A DNA stretch of 64,000 bases from NCBI GenBank assembly GCA_900323505.1, contig OOIN01000043.1, positions 1,138,501 to 1,202,500 on the forward strand, given 5' to 3'. The translations under genes and the position numbers were made by a program. Source of the DNA: Ustilago trichophora (Eukaryota > Basidiomycota > Ustilaginomycetes > Ustilaginales > Ustilaginaceae). The notes under the pieces are model-generated. The model was not told the DNA's origin. It did not search any database and was given only the letters and a program-made list of their open reading frames with translations. Below, piece by piece: positions 51,704 to 61,839 of this stretch; within the stretch, counting starts at the first letter, position 1, and every line of letters begins with the position of its first letter.

Positions 51704-52557
51704 GTTGATTTATGTGGTGCTGTGAGAGATGAGATGCTGGTAGGTAGGGTGACTGTATGAGATGGCAAGATGCAGATGCGCGTAGAGCTGTGTTGGAGCC
51801 GTTGCGAAGCGAAGCAAGAGGTAAGCCGAAATGATAGCACGGCGTATGCAAGACGTGTGTCAAGGTGACAGCCAGAGCACTAGGAACCGGAAGAGATGCG
51901 CTTCGTATATCGAAAAGAATTAGAAGGCGCTGGAAGTGGCTGAGATTGTGATGGCGAGGAGGACGAGTGTGGTGTTGAGAAGAAGGTGTGCCGATCTCGA
52001 ATAGACTGTCTGCAAAGCTCAATCGGCTGTGTTGCGTGTGACACGACAGCGGGACAGGTCAACGCGGGACACGAGCCAAATCACAGACTTGGGTTCAAGC
52101 TGGTTCGAGCGCAGCCCGCACAAGCTCCACGTCTTGTCGACCACGCTGAGATTCAAAATTGATCGATCCAACGAGGTACTGTACAGTACTGTATCTTGTT
52201 TTCGTGCGATACAAAATGGCCAAAATCGCAACGCGCTCTTTGGATTTGGCAGATTTGAAATCCGAAATCAACGGCAAAGTCAGGAGGGCAGAGAGTAGGA
52301 AAAAGGTGGAAATTTCGTCGCTTCCGATGCTGAAAGCTTGACTTTCAAGGCAGCAGATGGCAATGTGATACAGTAGTTTGCTTGTTTTCGGCGGCCAGCG
52401 ACCGGAAGGATCATCATCGACTCCACGCTTGGCCCAAGAATCTTGAGCGACGCTTCTTCCGACGCCCCGTAAATCCAATTCCCAATCCACCTCTGTTGCT
52501 CATTTCGTCACCACCACCTTTCGTCACCCATCCTCATCACACATCACATCTTTCGCC
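51704..52557. promoter_or_regulatory. Divergent promoter of RET2 and COX6
   Basis: 854 bp. It contains a 17-bp stack TACTGTACAGTACTGTA at 52177-52193 (see findings). No other gene is supported. Confidence 0.5.
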
Positions 52558-53887
52558 ATGTCCTTCCTCACCGGAGCCATCCGAACCGCCGCCGTCAGCA
52601 CCTCGGCCCGTGCTGCCCTCCTCGGCCGTGCCGCCCCTGTTGCCGTCGCTCAGCAGCGTAAGTTTTTCTCCGCAATTCATCGCTTCTCTCAACGCTTCCA
52701 TCCATCTCGATCTGGCTCGCATCGCATGCCTTTGGCACATGCCCGACGGTTCAACACCATCAATCCCAGCGTCAGCAGTAGCAGCAGTAGCAGCAGTAGC
52801 AGCAGTAGCAGCAGTAGCAGCAGCAGCAGCAGTATCAACACGAACACCAGTATCAATACCCGCAATCCATCCAACAACAGCAGCATCCGCATCACCCTTG
52901 ACTCTCACAGTCACAAGTTATACGGCGTCTGCTGATTTCACTCCAAACCTGGCGCATTTCTAGCATAGCAAGCATACGTTCCATGGTGTCGCTTTAGTTT
53001 GCCAGCAAGCATCGATTCTGCCAGCCACTATCTTCACAACATCTGCCGTTTCCGACCAGTCTCACACCTTCATCAGCCGGTGCTCAGTGGTCAGCATACC
53101 CCATAGAAGAGCTGCTCAGCTCACCATCCATACCATTATACCCTGCGCCATCAGCCATCACATGCATCAGCCAATGTTCACACAGCAACGCCCCGATTCA
53201 GTTCTACTTTGCCTAGTCGCTATGCCTGGAAAGGTGCATTGTCGCACATTCAAACAGTCGGCATGTCCATCAACAGTCCAGACCGTCATACTCCACATCA
53301 GTCATCGCCACAAACGGCCGTTCAGCTGCACCTATCGACTCTTGGCTCCTGCTGCTTCTGCCGTTTGCTCTCGTTGCTGCCTCTACCATGACCGACCATG
53401 CGCCGCCTGACACTGGATCATTGGCTGCCATCTTGGAAGCGACGACCATTGCTTGATCGCGCAAGCGCTTGCCAAAGCTTCACGCAATAGCATGCTGACC
53501 TTATATTTGCCTTTGCTTTATATCAACTTCACCCTTTCGTCATTCTTTCACGCAGTCCGTGGATACGCCGCCCACCATGAGGAGGAGTCCTTTGACGCCT
53601 TCAACTCCCGCTACGTCGGATTCTTCGACGCTGTTGAGGACCTCTTCGAGCTGCAGCGTGGATTGAACAACTGCTTCGCTTACGACCTCGTCCCCTCGCC
53701 CGAGGTCATCGAGTCGGCCCTCCGTGCCAGCCGTCGTGTCAACGACTACTCGACCGCCGTTCGCATCTTTGAAGGCATCAAGCAGAAGGTCGAGAACGAG
53801 AACCAATACAAGCAGTACGTCGACGCCCTCAAAGGCGTTCGTGAAGAGCTCGGCATCCAGCTCAAGGAGGAGATGTACTCCGCATAA
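52558..53887 (+). CDS. COX6: Cytochrome c oxidase subunit VI (mammalian Va type)
   Basis: Exons are 52558-52657 and 53556-53887, giving 143 residues. Exon 1 encodes a mitochondrial targeting presequence rich in Ala, Arg and Ser. Exon 2 encodes the mature subunit (HEEESFDAFNSRYVGFFDAV, LNNCFAYDLVPSPEVIESAL, RRVNDYSTAVRIFEGIKQKV, ending EELGIQLKEEMYSA), matching the COX6/COX5A family throughout. It is a nuclear-encoded subunit of respiratory complex IV on the matrix side. The intron is 898 nt with a GTAAGT donor and GCAG acceptor, several times longer than most introns here, and contains an AGC/AGT repeat. Confidence 0.95.
52772..52833 (+). repeat. (AGCAGT/AGC)n microsatellite in the COX6 intron
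   Basis: About 20 trinucleotide units, mostly AGC with interspersed AGT, lie inside the long COX6 intron. Confidence 0.9.
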
Positions 53888-54240
53888 GTTTGCTCAGCTG
53901 CACCAATCTTGTCGTCCATTTAGATAGCTTCGACACTGTTGATTCACCATTTTGCTTTAATGGATACTCACCCTTTCGAATCGATTTGTGATTGCGAGTA
54001 AAGAGATTGCAATGGATGCACGACGCTAAGGAGCCGTTGCCGATCAGGGCAGGGATCAAAGGTGTCATCTTCGGGCAGATCGCACACACGCACATGCAAA
54101 AGACAAAAAATGGGTACAAACTGGCAAACTGTTAGCCAAAGCGCCCCCCGCATTTGCGTGGGTGCATGGTCGAAAGACTGCAATTGAGCAAAGCAACACA
54201 TCTACTGCACGCAACAATAGCGCTTCTTTTTGGGAGAGCA
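53888..54240. other. Convergent 3' region of COX6 and the RBM26-like gene
   Basis: 353 bp lie between convergent stop codons. No coding or RNA gene signal is seen. Confidence 0.6.
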
Positions 54241-56628
54241 TTAACGCTTCCAGCTGGAGTCCCTATCTTCATCATACTCCTCATTTCCACCATCAGCACC
54301 TGCGCCTGCCGCTTCGTTACTGAGTGAAGCCTCATCGCCCTCTGCAGCCGCCGCTGCTGCTGCTGCTGCTGCAGGAGCCGATGTGGTGGCGGTGGGCGTG
54401 GGTGGAGGCTGAATCCACGACAGCTTGACAGTGCCTACATCTGGGATCTCTGCGCCGGCCCTCAGGGCCTGCTCGGCGCTATTCCTGGCCTTGTACACCA
54501 CAGTACCTGCGGACGCGTCGAACGTGTCCACCTCGCCAAAACTTGCAAAGTGTTCCTTGACCTTGTTCGCGTCAGCGCCGGTGGGTAGGTCTTCAATCTT
54601 GAGTCGAGTGGTGCGGTTGTCGATGCGAAGCGAGCGGTTAGGGCCCATGGCTCCTCCGCGGGCTGCGTAGGGTGCATATCCGCCTCGTCCACGCGGAACG
54701 TAGCCTCCCCTGCCTCGTCCACGCGAGTTGAATGCGTACGATCCTCCTGCTGCGCCATCGATGCCAAGGGAGGCAGCTTCGGCTTTGAGCGATTCGAGCT
54801 TCTTTTTGAGCTCTTCGGTTGTGGACGACGGTGAAGAGCCTCTGGCATGCAGATCGAGCTCGCGATCGAGTTGTTCTTTCTCCCGCTTCTCTTTCTCAGC
54901 TTTCCAATTACCTGCATCGGCACCTGCACCTGCGGCTGCAGAGGGAGACTCCTTGGGTGCAGCTTGTAGCGCCTCAACGGCGGCCTTGACGGCTTCGGTG
55001 GAGACCCTAATCTCGTCACCGAGCTTTTTGAGCTGCGACATGGTCTGCTTTTTGTCATCGGCGGAAAGGTCCTTATCGCTAAACTTTGCGAGAAGGCTCT
55101 TTTGCTCAGCAAGCTGGGCGTCGAGTGCTGCCTGCTTAGTGCGCTGGTCTTCAAACAACTTTTTGCGCTCTTCCGACATTCCTACAGCCGCTGCTGCGCC
55201 AGGAGCGCTACCTGCCACGACGGGCGGTCGCGCGTGGTAGACGTTGGACGACTTGCCGGGTACGAAGTTGTTCCTCGCTGGTGGTGCAGCTGAAGCGGGA
55301 GGGCGCGGAGTAGGGGCGGAACCAGGAGTAGGGCCGGCAGCTTCGTCGAGACGCTGGAAGTAAACTTTGACGAAACGGTTGCCAAAGATGACATCGGGGC
55401 TCTCGTGTGCTGCTTTGGCTTCGGCCGGTTGCGAGTAGCTGACCAGAGCTTTAGAACCGGGTTTGTCAATGCTGATGTTGGTGATAGTGCCGAATTTTTT
55501 GAAATACTCGTTGACCTTGATCAAGTCGAGGCTATCTGCTGGTACGTTTTCGATGACCAGAGTGGTATTGGATCGGCGAGAAGATTGGAAGGTGCCGGGA
55601 GGTCCTCCTCCACGTCCGCGGCCTCTCCCACCCATGGCGCCGCCACGACCACCTGGACCGACTCCGTTGAACGGACCTGGCTGGTGGCCTGGTTGGTTGG
55701 CAAAGGGAATGACATCGGGTGCCTGCGGTGGCAGTTGGCCGCCCATACGGTTGGCGAGGTTCTGACCTTCTCCGTTCATGTGTGATTGTTGGGACTGAGA
55801 AGCGGCGGAACCACCGTTGGCAGAAGCCATGCCTGGTGCTGGGCCCATGTTGGGGTGCCAGCCTTGTGGAGGCATACCAAAGGGAGCGCCAGCAAACATC
55901 ATAGGTGGCCCGTGCATCGCATTGGGAGCACCATGGCCCATCATGTTGCCCATGTGGAACGGCGGCTGCTGCTGCTGGTGCTGCTGCTGTTGAGGATGGC
56001 TGCGAGGGTTTGCGTCGGACGAGTGCTCAAACTTGCAGCTGGCACCGCGTGGGCAGAAGCCCTTGTTGTGGTAATCTCTGCAGAGCTGCTTGGGTCGATT
56101 GTCTCTGCGACCGGCGTCCCTCTGGTGTGCATTGGCATCGGCACCATCTGCATTGTCGTTCCTTTCTCTAGAGTCGCGCTCGCGAGCTGGGCCGGCTCGC
56201 GAATCTTGGGAGGCAGGCGTTGCGATGTTATGCTGCAAACGTCGAGTCTGCCTAGGTGGAGAGCGGGCTGTGTCGTCGGCATGGTCGTCTGCTCTTCGCT
56301 TTCGTGATGAGTCGGCAGGATGGTTTGATGTGGATGCGTGTGTATGGGTATGGGCGGAGTGGTCAACTTGTTGTGGTTGTGGTTGTGGGAGGTAAGTCTT
56401 GTCTGCTATCGCCTGAAAGGTGTTTGCTACGAAAGGTTGGGTCTCGGCGGCGAGAAAGTCTTCGAGTTGTTCTGTGAGTAGGGTCTGGAGTTCGGCCTCA
56501 GGACCTTCGTGCTTGAGCAAGGCAAGGACGTAGTCGGCGAGCACCTCTGGGTCTGCATCGCATATTGGGCCGAGCTCGGAAGTGAGCCAGGACTTGAGGT
56601 CGTCGGTGTGCACCTCGTCAAATAGCAT
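54241..56628 (-). CDS. RBM26/27-like RNA-binding protein (PWI-like, CCCH, RRM)
   Basis: A 795-residue nuclear RNA-binding protein. The N-terminus (about 1-70, DDLKSWLTSELGPICDADPE) is the PWI-like domain of the RBM26/RBM27 family. A CCCH zinc finger follows at about 183-203 (CRDYHNKGFCPRGASCKFEH). A first RRM lies near 355-430 (NTTLVIENVPADSLDLIKVN), then a coiled-coil region at about 490-600. A second, divergent RRM lies near 690-760. The C-terminus is Ala- and Asp/Glu-rich. Human RBM26/27 and fission yeast Rmn1 work with the MTREC/PAXT machinery that targets polyadenylated nuclear RNA to the exosome. Transfer of that role is inference from domain order. Confidence 0.82.
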   Translation of the reverse strand: MLFDEVHTDDLKSWLTSELGPICDADPEVLADYVLALLKHEGPEAELQTLLTEQLEDFLAAETQPFVANTFQAIADKTYLPQPQPQQVDHSAHTHTHASTSNHPADSSRKRRADDHADDTARSPPRQTRRLQHNIATPASQDSRAGPARERDSRERNDNADGADANAHQRDAGRRDNRPKQLCRDYHNKGFCPRGASCKFEHSSDANPRSHPQQQQHQQQQPPFHMGNMMGHGAPNAMHGPPMMFAGAPFGMPPQGWHPNMGPAPGMASANGGSAASQSQQSHMNGEGQNLANRMGGQLPPQAPDVIPFANQPGHQPGPFNGVGPGGRGGAMGGRGRGRGGGPPGTFQSSRRSNTTLVIENVPADSLDLIKVNEYFKKFGTITNISIDKPGSKALVSYSQPAEAKAAHESPDVIFGNRFVKVYFQRLDEAAGPTPGSAPTPRPPASAAPPARNNFVPGKSSNVYHARPPVVAGSAPGAAAAVGMSEERKKLFEDQRTKQAALDAQLAEQKSLLAKFSDKDLSADDKKQTMSQLKKLGDEIRVSTEAVKAAVEALQAAPKESPSAAAGAGADAGNWKAEKEKREKEQLDRELDLHARGSSPSSTTEELKKKLESLKAEAASLGIDGAAGGSYAFNSRGRGRGGYVPRGRGGYAPYAARGGAMGPNRSLRIDNRTTRLKIEDLPTGADANKVKEHFASFGEVDTFDASAGTVVYKARNSAEQALRAGAEIPDVGTVKLSWIQPPPTPTATTSAPAAAAAAAAAAEGDEASLSNEAAGAGADGGNEEYDEDRDSSWKR

Positions 56629-58522
56629 GGTCGGAGGCAGCCAGGATTGGGCGTCAAAGTCGTTGAGGACGTGGTTGGAAACTGTGAAGAAGCGGGCGAG
56701 CAGATGCTGAGTTGGCGGTGCAACCTGGTTGCTGCTGTATTTGGTTGGTTGCTTTGCCGATTCGCACAGAGACTCGAATAGGGATTTTCCGATGCAACCT
56801 GCTACGTTGCGGTGCTGTCGGTTGTGGCCGACTAGAGTGCGCGTGACTGATTCGAGCCGGGATGTTTCGAATGCTCTGTGCTAAGACGTGTGTGATAGCA
56901 AAGAAGACGAGTATGATGTGCTGTACTGTAGAGTCAACGTGTATGTGTGACAAGTGATTTAAAAAAAAGGTACTCAACACGTCGGCTTGTGCTCCGCTGC
57001 AATTGCCAGATGGAAGCGCGTTGTTGCCTTTCGAACATGCTGTCACGCTCTCGACGTGAGGCGAAATGCAGTCGACGTCCGAATTTCTCCAAGGATGCGA
57101 TCACACAAGAGAGAAACTTCGCAGCCTCTTCTTCTTGTCGCCTCCACCTCTTGTTAGGGCGTAGCTGTATTGACAGAGGTGTCGGTCCAGCTTCGTGCTT
57201 CGTCCTTTGTTGCTACGTTCATATATGTGTCTTTGAGACTCTTGGGTCACTCTCTAATGCTCAGGATGCGACGTATATGTCGATCTGACCAATATGAAAA
57301 CTTGGCATCGGACCGAAAAGCGAAAAGAGATGCTTGATTCGATTGACAGCACTTCTTCAAGCGTCGTATGCCCATAGAGCATGATGGTGAATCACCCGAT
57401 TCAGGACCTTGATCTGTTGAATTAGACGATGGATTGTGTTAGAGTGCCAATGCTAAGCTGTTGCTGCCGAATCTTGTAAGCATTACGTGAAATATAGCCA
57501 CACTTTTTACATCACGTGAGCTATATTGGCCTCGGCCGAGGTACTATCTTTTTTTTGCCAACACGGCCTTTTTCAGCCGAGCTTGCGGCTCTCGCTCTTG
57601 CCCAACCAAGCGCAGGAGACCAGAGTGTACAGCCCTCTACGCATGGGTGGCCGAGGGCTGGGAATGTTAGTTTGACAAGTGAGTTTTTGAGCAAATGCCA
57701 GTTCCACAAAGCAGCGCAGTACTGTACGCCGTTGGTATCCAATTCGAGATCCTTCGTCGCCATCCTTCCCGCTACACCCTACGACCACCCCATCCCCCTC
57801 CGTCGACAAATAACGTAAGTCTCGCAACCTCTTGATCGCATCAGCACAGGCATCATCAATACAACCATTGCCAGCATTACCAGCGTCAACAGCCACGCAT
57901 TCCGCCACCATATTCCACAAAGTCAGCACCTTTTATCGCATCCGGCTGCATTCCAACCGCTACCATCACACATCAATTCCAGTCTTCTTCATCCTCGATC
58001 TTACGCACGTACGTCTTCACCACGCATACTGCATCTGCTCAGCCACTCGATACCTCCATCTCGAACACCACGCGCCATACTCGTCGCCAACTCAAAATAA
58101 CCAGCCAGGAGCGCAATGCACAGCGGGTTGACCTGGGAGGGAGGATCACTTCGGTGACGATGCTACAATTGGATGCGCATCACTTTCCCGATGCGCTGTG
58201 TCACAAAAGGTGACTCGTTTGGGATTGGGACTCTTTCATACAACCATCGGGAAAGGTATCATGCTCAAGTGGATCATCGAGTGTCATGGAGCTCAAGTGA
58301 TACGCGGTTCGAACACGTATAATACAGGTGCGCTCTGGCTTGCCTCGATCAAGCAGACCACATTGACACTGTCTCCAACTTGATACCACACATCCAAGCT
58401 TCGACAGCCTGTACTGATGCGATCATCCAACCGCCAGCCCAACTTTTAATTTCACGCGGCCAAAGTCACTGACCTTTCTTCTCACTACCATCACGTCTAC
58501 AACTGCACCAATAGTCCTCAAG
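56629..58522. other. Long intergenic region upstream of RPL20
   Basis: 1.9 kb. It contains a perfect palindrome CCTCGGCCGAGG near 57531-57542, a TACTGTA at 56924-56930 and TACTGTAC near 57720. A possible mini-exon (57695-57814) ends at a GTAAGT, but no partner exon or domain is recognised. Part of this region may be a leader of the ribosomal protein gene. Confidence 0.4.
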
Positions 58523-59504
58523 ATGACTCGCCTCACTGAGTACATGGTGATTGGACGCCACCTTCCCACCGAGAAGGAGCCCTCTCCCAAGCTCTACCGC
58601 ATGAGGATCTTCGCCGTCAACAAGTCGGTCGCCGAGTCTCGTTTCTGGTACTTCGTTCGTCAGCTCCGAAAGATGAAGAAGGCCACCGGTGAGATCGTTG
58701 CCATCCACGCCGTAAGTATTCCATCAGCATTCGGTCATTGCAAACCGACAACGTCAAAGGGACAGATAGCAGAGCACGTACAAGGTCAGACCCAAGAAGG
58801 CACATGATAGTGTGGCTTCGGACATTCGTCAAAAGGCCCTTCACCGTTGGGTTCAACGTTCGGGATGCAGGCCATAAATGGACATACCGATGTTCTGAAG
58901 GATACTGGAAACACCAAGCACAACGTTCGACAACGACGACGGCAAGCAAGATCGGAAGAACGGCAGCTCATGATTAGGAGGAACACACTGGAGTGCACAT
59001 TGCGTTCAGCACTGGGCCAATCTGCGGGCTTGATTCACCTGGGCTTTTCTGCTCCACAAACACGATGTTGCACGCCCCTCGCAATCGCCTCTTCGTGGCA
59101 GCACACACATGTCATCTCCGCGACTGCAATACTGACCTTCTTCCGCTCTTCATCATCGATTACATCATCCACAGATCCACGAGAAGAAGCCCCTCAAGGT
59201 CAAGAACTTCGCCGTCTGGCTCCGTTACAACTCGCGCTCGGGTACCCACAACATGTACAAGGAGTTCCGCGCACTCTCCCGTGCCGAGGCCGCCGAGTCG
59301 CTCTACCAGGACATGGCCGCCCGCCACCGTGCCCGTTTCGCCTCGATCCACATCCTCAAGATTGCCGAGATCGAGAAGAACGAGGACGTCAAGCGCCCTT
59401 ACATCAAGCAGCTCATGGCCCCTGGTCTCAAGTTCCCCCTCCCCCACCGTCGCCCCCGCCACGTCGGCACTTTCGCCGGCCAGCGCCCCAACACCTTCTA
59501 CTAA
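58523..59504 (+). CDS. RPL20: 60S ribosomal protein eL20 (L18a)
   Basis: Exons are 58523-58711 and 59175-59504, giving 172 residues, the same length as yeast Rpl20. Start [20 protein letters not shown] and the family block [17 protein letters not shown] are characteristic, followed by [12 protein letters not shown] and the C-terminal FPLPHRR...RPNTFY. It is a component of the large ribosomal subunit. The intron is 463 nt (GTAAGT...CACAG), phase 0, falling after codon 63. I looked for a box C/D snoRNA in it and found no convincing pair of boxes. Confidence 0.96.
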
Positions 59505-59860
59505 TCGCATCACCCCCAGCTACGACGTTTGTCGCCATCACGTCCTTGTCGAGCTGGTGCATGACGATTGCAAACAAGGTTTTGCTTCGGTTGTTGCCAG
59601 TCCGGCTTGGAGGTCGATTTGTACCACATACACACATTCATCCGCATCACATCGTGCACATTCCCATCACAAGCATAGCAATCGCTGCTTGGAAGGGTAC
59701 AAAATTTTCTCTTGGCAATCTTCAATTGCTTTCTCGACCTGTCATTCGTTGCGGCGCATCAGTCTGTGAAAGTTCGACTTTGGATGTCATTCCTGAAGCT
59801 TGGGTATTATTTGTTGTCCACATAGGGCAAGGTGTATAAGAGTGAGCTCTGGACTTGGGA
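59505..59860. other. Convergent 3' region of RPL20 and the UBE2S-like gene
   Basis: 356 bp between convergent stop codons. No gene is seen. Confidence 0.6.
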
Positions 59861-60508
59861 TTAGAGTCTACGAAGGCCACGTTTTGGCGCAGCAGTGACC
59901 GCCGGTCTTGTTCGCATCGCTGAGGTCGTGGGTTGTGTAGCTGAAGCCGAGCAAGATGCCAAAGGTTGAGACGATTTTGATGGCCGTGGAGCCGGGCCAA
60001 TCTTCGAAGCCATCTCCTCGGCTTCTTTGAGCTCGAAGCAACTTGGCCTCTTATTTGCATGAACACTCGTCCACAACCTTGCCGTCTCCACAAACTGATC
60101 CCAGTCCTCCTGCATAAGTCTCGACGCCTCTGCGTCCAGTGCGCTATCTGGATTTGGTTCGATCAACAGACACTTGATCGTGACCAGAATGCGTTCAATT
60201 CCATATTCCTTCTTCCAGTCCTTCTTGAGGCTCGAGACGCAGATTTCGCCACTCCGTGAGACGTTTGGATGGAAGATGGGAGTTGCAAATCGGCAGGTGG
60301 GGGGCACATTGGGAAAGTCGATTTCGGCAAAGTCAAAGGTGATTCGGAAATATCCACCTGAATAAGGAGTACCGGGGGGTCCACGGATCCAGCCGGAGAA
60401 AGAAAGGATGTCTGAGTCTGAGGGAGAAATGCGAATGTCTGTTGGTGGACGGCGTTGAAGTTGTGTGAGCTCTCGAACCAGGGTCTTGATTGTCGTTGGC
60501 GAAACCAT
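59861..60508 (-). CDS. UBE2S-like: UBE2S-type ubiquitin-conjugating enzyme E2
   Basis: A 215-residue E2. The UBC fold spans about 1-155. The catalytic cysteine is Cys90 in RSGEICVSSLKKDW. The segment YGIERILVTIKCLLIEPNPD is characteristic of the UBE2S subfamily, as is the N-terminal RELTQLQRRPPTDIR. After a low-complexity linker the protein ends KRGLRRL. Human UBE2S (222 residues) ends with the same Leu-Arg-Arg-Leu tail, which docks on the anaphase-promoting complex for Lys11-chain elongation. This suggests an APC/C-dedicated elongating E2 in this fungus. Budding yeast lacks UBE2S. No introns. Confidence 0.9.
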   Translation of the reverse strand: MVSPTTIKTLVRELTQLQRRPPTDIRISPSDSDILSFSGWIRGPPGTPYSGGYFRITFDFAEIDFPNVPPTCRFATPIFHPNVSRSGEICVSSLKKDWKKEYGIERILVTIKCLLIEPNPDSALDAEASRLMQEDWDQFVETARLWTSVHANKRPSCFELKEAEEMASKIGPAPRPSKSSQPLASCSASATQPTTSAMRTRPAVTAAPKRGLRRL

Positions 60509-60879
60509 GATTTGGGTTAAGCTTAAAAGCGGTAGATGGCTGGTGTGATGGAGAACGAGGGAGCCTGTATGTCCTCGAGACCCGAGTTTATAAGGATTCT
60601 CTTGAGTTCGAGATGGATCGTTGGTTGCTGTCAGGTTGAGATCGGTCTATGACGTATCCACAGGGAGGCCTTGCGTCTTGCTGTGAAATGATAATCCTGG
60701 TGTTGTACTCGACATGTTGTGTTGAACTTCTAGCCGGTGCCCAAATTAGGCTTTTTGGTAGCAGCAATAAAGAAGGAACGCGAACGTGGATATCGCGATT
60801 TATTTATCCCGATGCGGGCAGAATCGGGTAGCGGGACAAATTGACCCTTCTTCCGGACATTTGTGCTTGATAGTGTGAA
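60509..60879. other. Upstream region of the UBE2S-like gene and start of AT-rich DNA
   Basis: It contains the promoter of the E2 gene and a transition to AT-rich sequence near 60.75 kb. No gene is seen. Confidence 0.4.
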
Positions 60880-61418
60880 ACGGCCATAGATCTCCAGGTA
60901 ATGGTGAATGATTTTTGCAGTTGGAATTTTGAGGTGAAATGTGGTGTTTGTCAGGGTGACCCCATGAGCTGCATCTTATATGTTCTTTGCCCTGAAACTC
61001 TACTGGGGGAAATAATGACTTCTGATATTTTTGGTGTTGATACTGAATCAGAAAGTGTTGAGGCCATTACCTGTGCTGATGACACTGTTTTGATTCTCAG
61101 AAAACAGCCTTAAATTGACACAGCAAAGCAAACTCTCTCTGACTTTTGCAACACAACTTGTGCAGAAATTAACTGAGATAAGTTGAGTTTGCTGAAAGTT
61201 GGAGACCCACCCCTGGGTTGCTCCCTGAAGTGTCTTTTATTTCACCAGAAAACCCCTACCTCCATCTTGGAATTCCCATAGGTATCCCTGGAACCATAGA
61301 TAACAAGATCACAAACTTATGGGCGGATATTTGGACCAATATGGAAGCAATTGTGTTGCGTTGGCAAAAGGCTGTTAAGGCCGTAGGATCTGAGTACTGC
61401 TGGGCGGCTACAGTCTAA
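60880..61418 (+). pseudogene. Reverse transcriptase fragment of a non-LTR retrotransposon
   Basis: A 5'-truncated relic of the element family seen downstream. It begins within the RT domain (MVNDFCSWNFEVKCGVCQGD, corresponding to MVNGFASPMFPVMSGVRQGD of the downstream copy). It retains the YADD-type box as CADDTVLIL, then meets a stop at about 61111. After a frame change it continues as a later RT segment (NPYLHLGIPIGIPGTIDNKI) up to a stop at 61418. It is inactive by frameshift, stop codons and truncation. DNA is AT-rich compared with the genes to the left. Confidence 0.8.
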
Positions 61419-61839
61419 AGGTGGGTCGGGTACAGGGGGGTTGTAAAACTTGCCGGAAGGGATGGAGGAGTCAGCAAATTGGCACTCAAGTTAACAAATG
61501 GCAAACTAAGTAATACATGCAATAAGGTTCCAGAGGGAAGCCTTGTTCAGCAGGAGCAAACTCTTAAAAGGGGTTGTTTGTCTCTGGAGGGGCACAACAG
61601 AAAGCTAGTTTGTAGTTTGGCCAAACCCATTGCGCTAACCCTCCAGCGCCACCGTACAGCTGCCAATCGGTCCAGGCCAATTGGCAGAGGGCTCCACCTG
61701 ATCCAATTGGCGACTGTAGCTCCTTGTCAGGGCTTGGGATACGGTCGTGTCCATAACCGTCCCACATCTTGCAAAATCCAAATTGGAATTTCCTACAGCA
61801 CAGCACACAATTACCTTCAAAACACCATGTCACACAAGA
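61419..61839. other. Junction region between the two retroelement copies
   Basis: AT-leaning sequence with no recognised domain. It may be decayed 3' end of the first copy or 5' part of the second. Confidence 0.4.

Noticed and set aside
56924..57727. Single TACTGTA sites as transposon footprints
   Set aside because: A 7-mer of this composition is expected several times in 64 kb by chance; only stacked units are reported.
57695..57814. 40-codon frame ending exactly at a GTAAGT donor
   Set aside because: No second exon with a recognisable product could be found downstream before RPL20. It may be a leader exon.
58300..58330. GGTTCGAAC sequence resembling a tRNA T arm
   Set aside because: The flanking bases do not form a 5-bp T stem and no acceptor or anticodon arm is present.
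58712..59174. snoRNA in the RPL20 intron
   Set aside because: Possible C-box-like and D-box-like words occur but not in a correctly paired, spaced arrangement.
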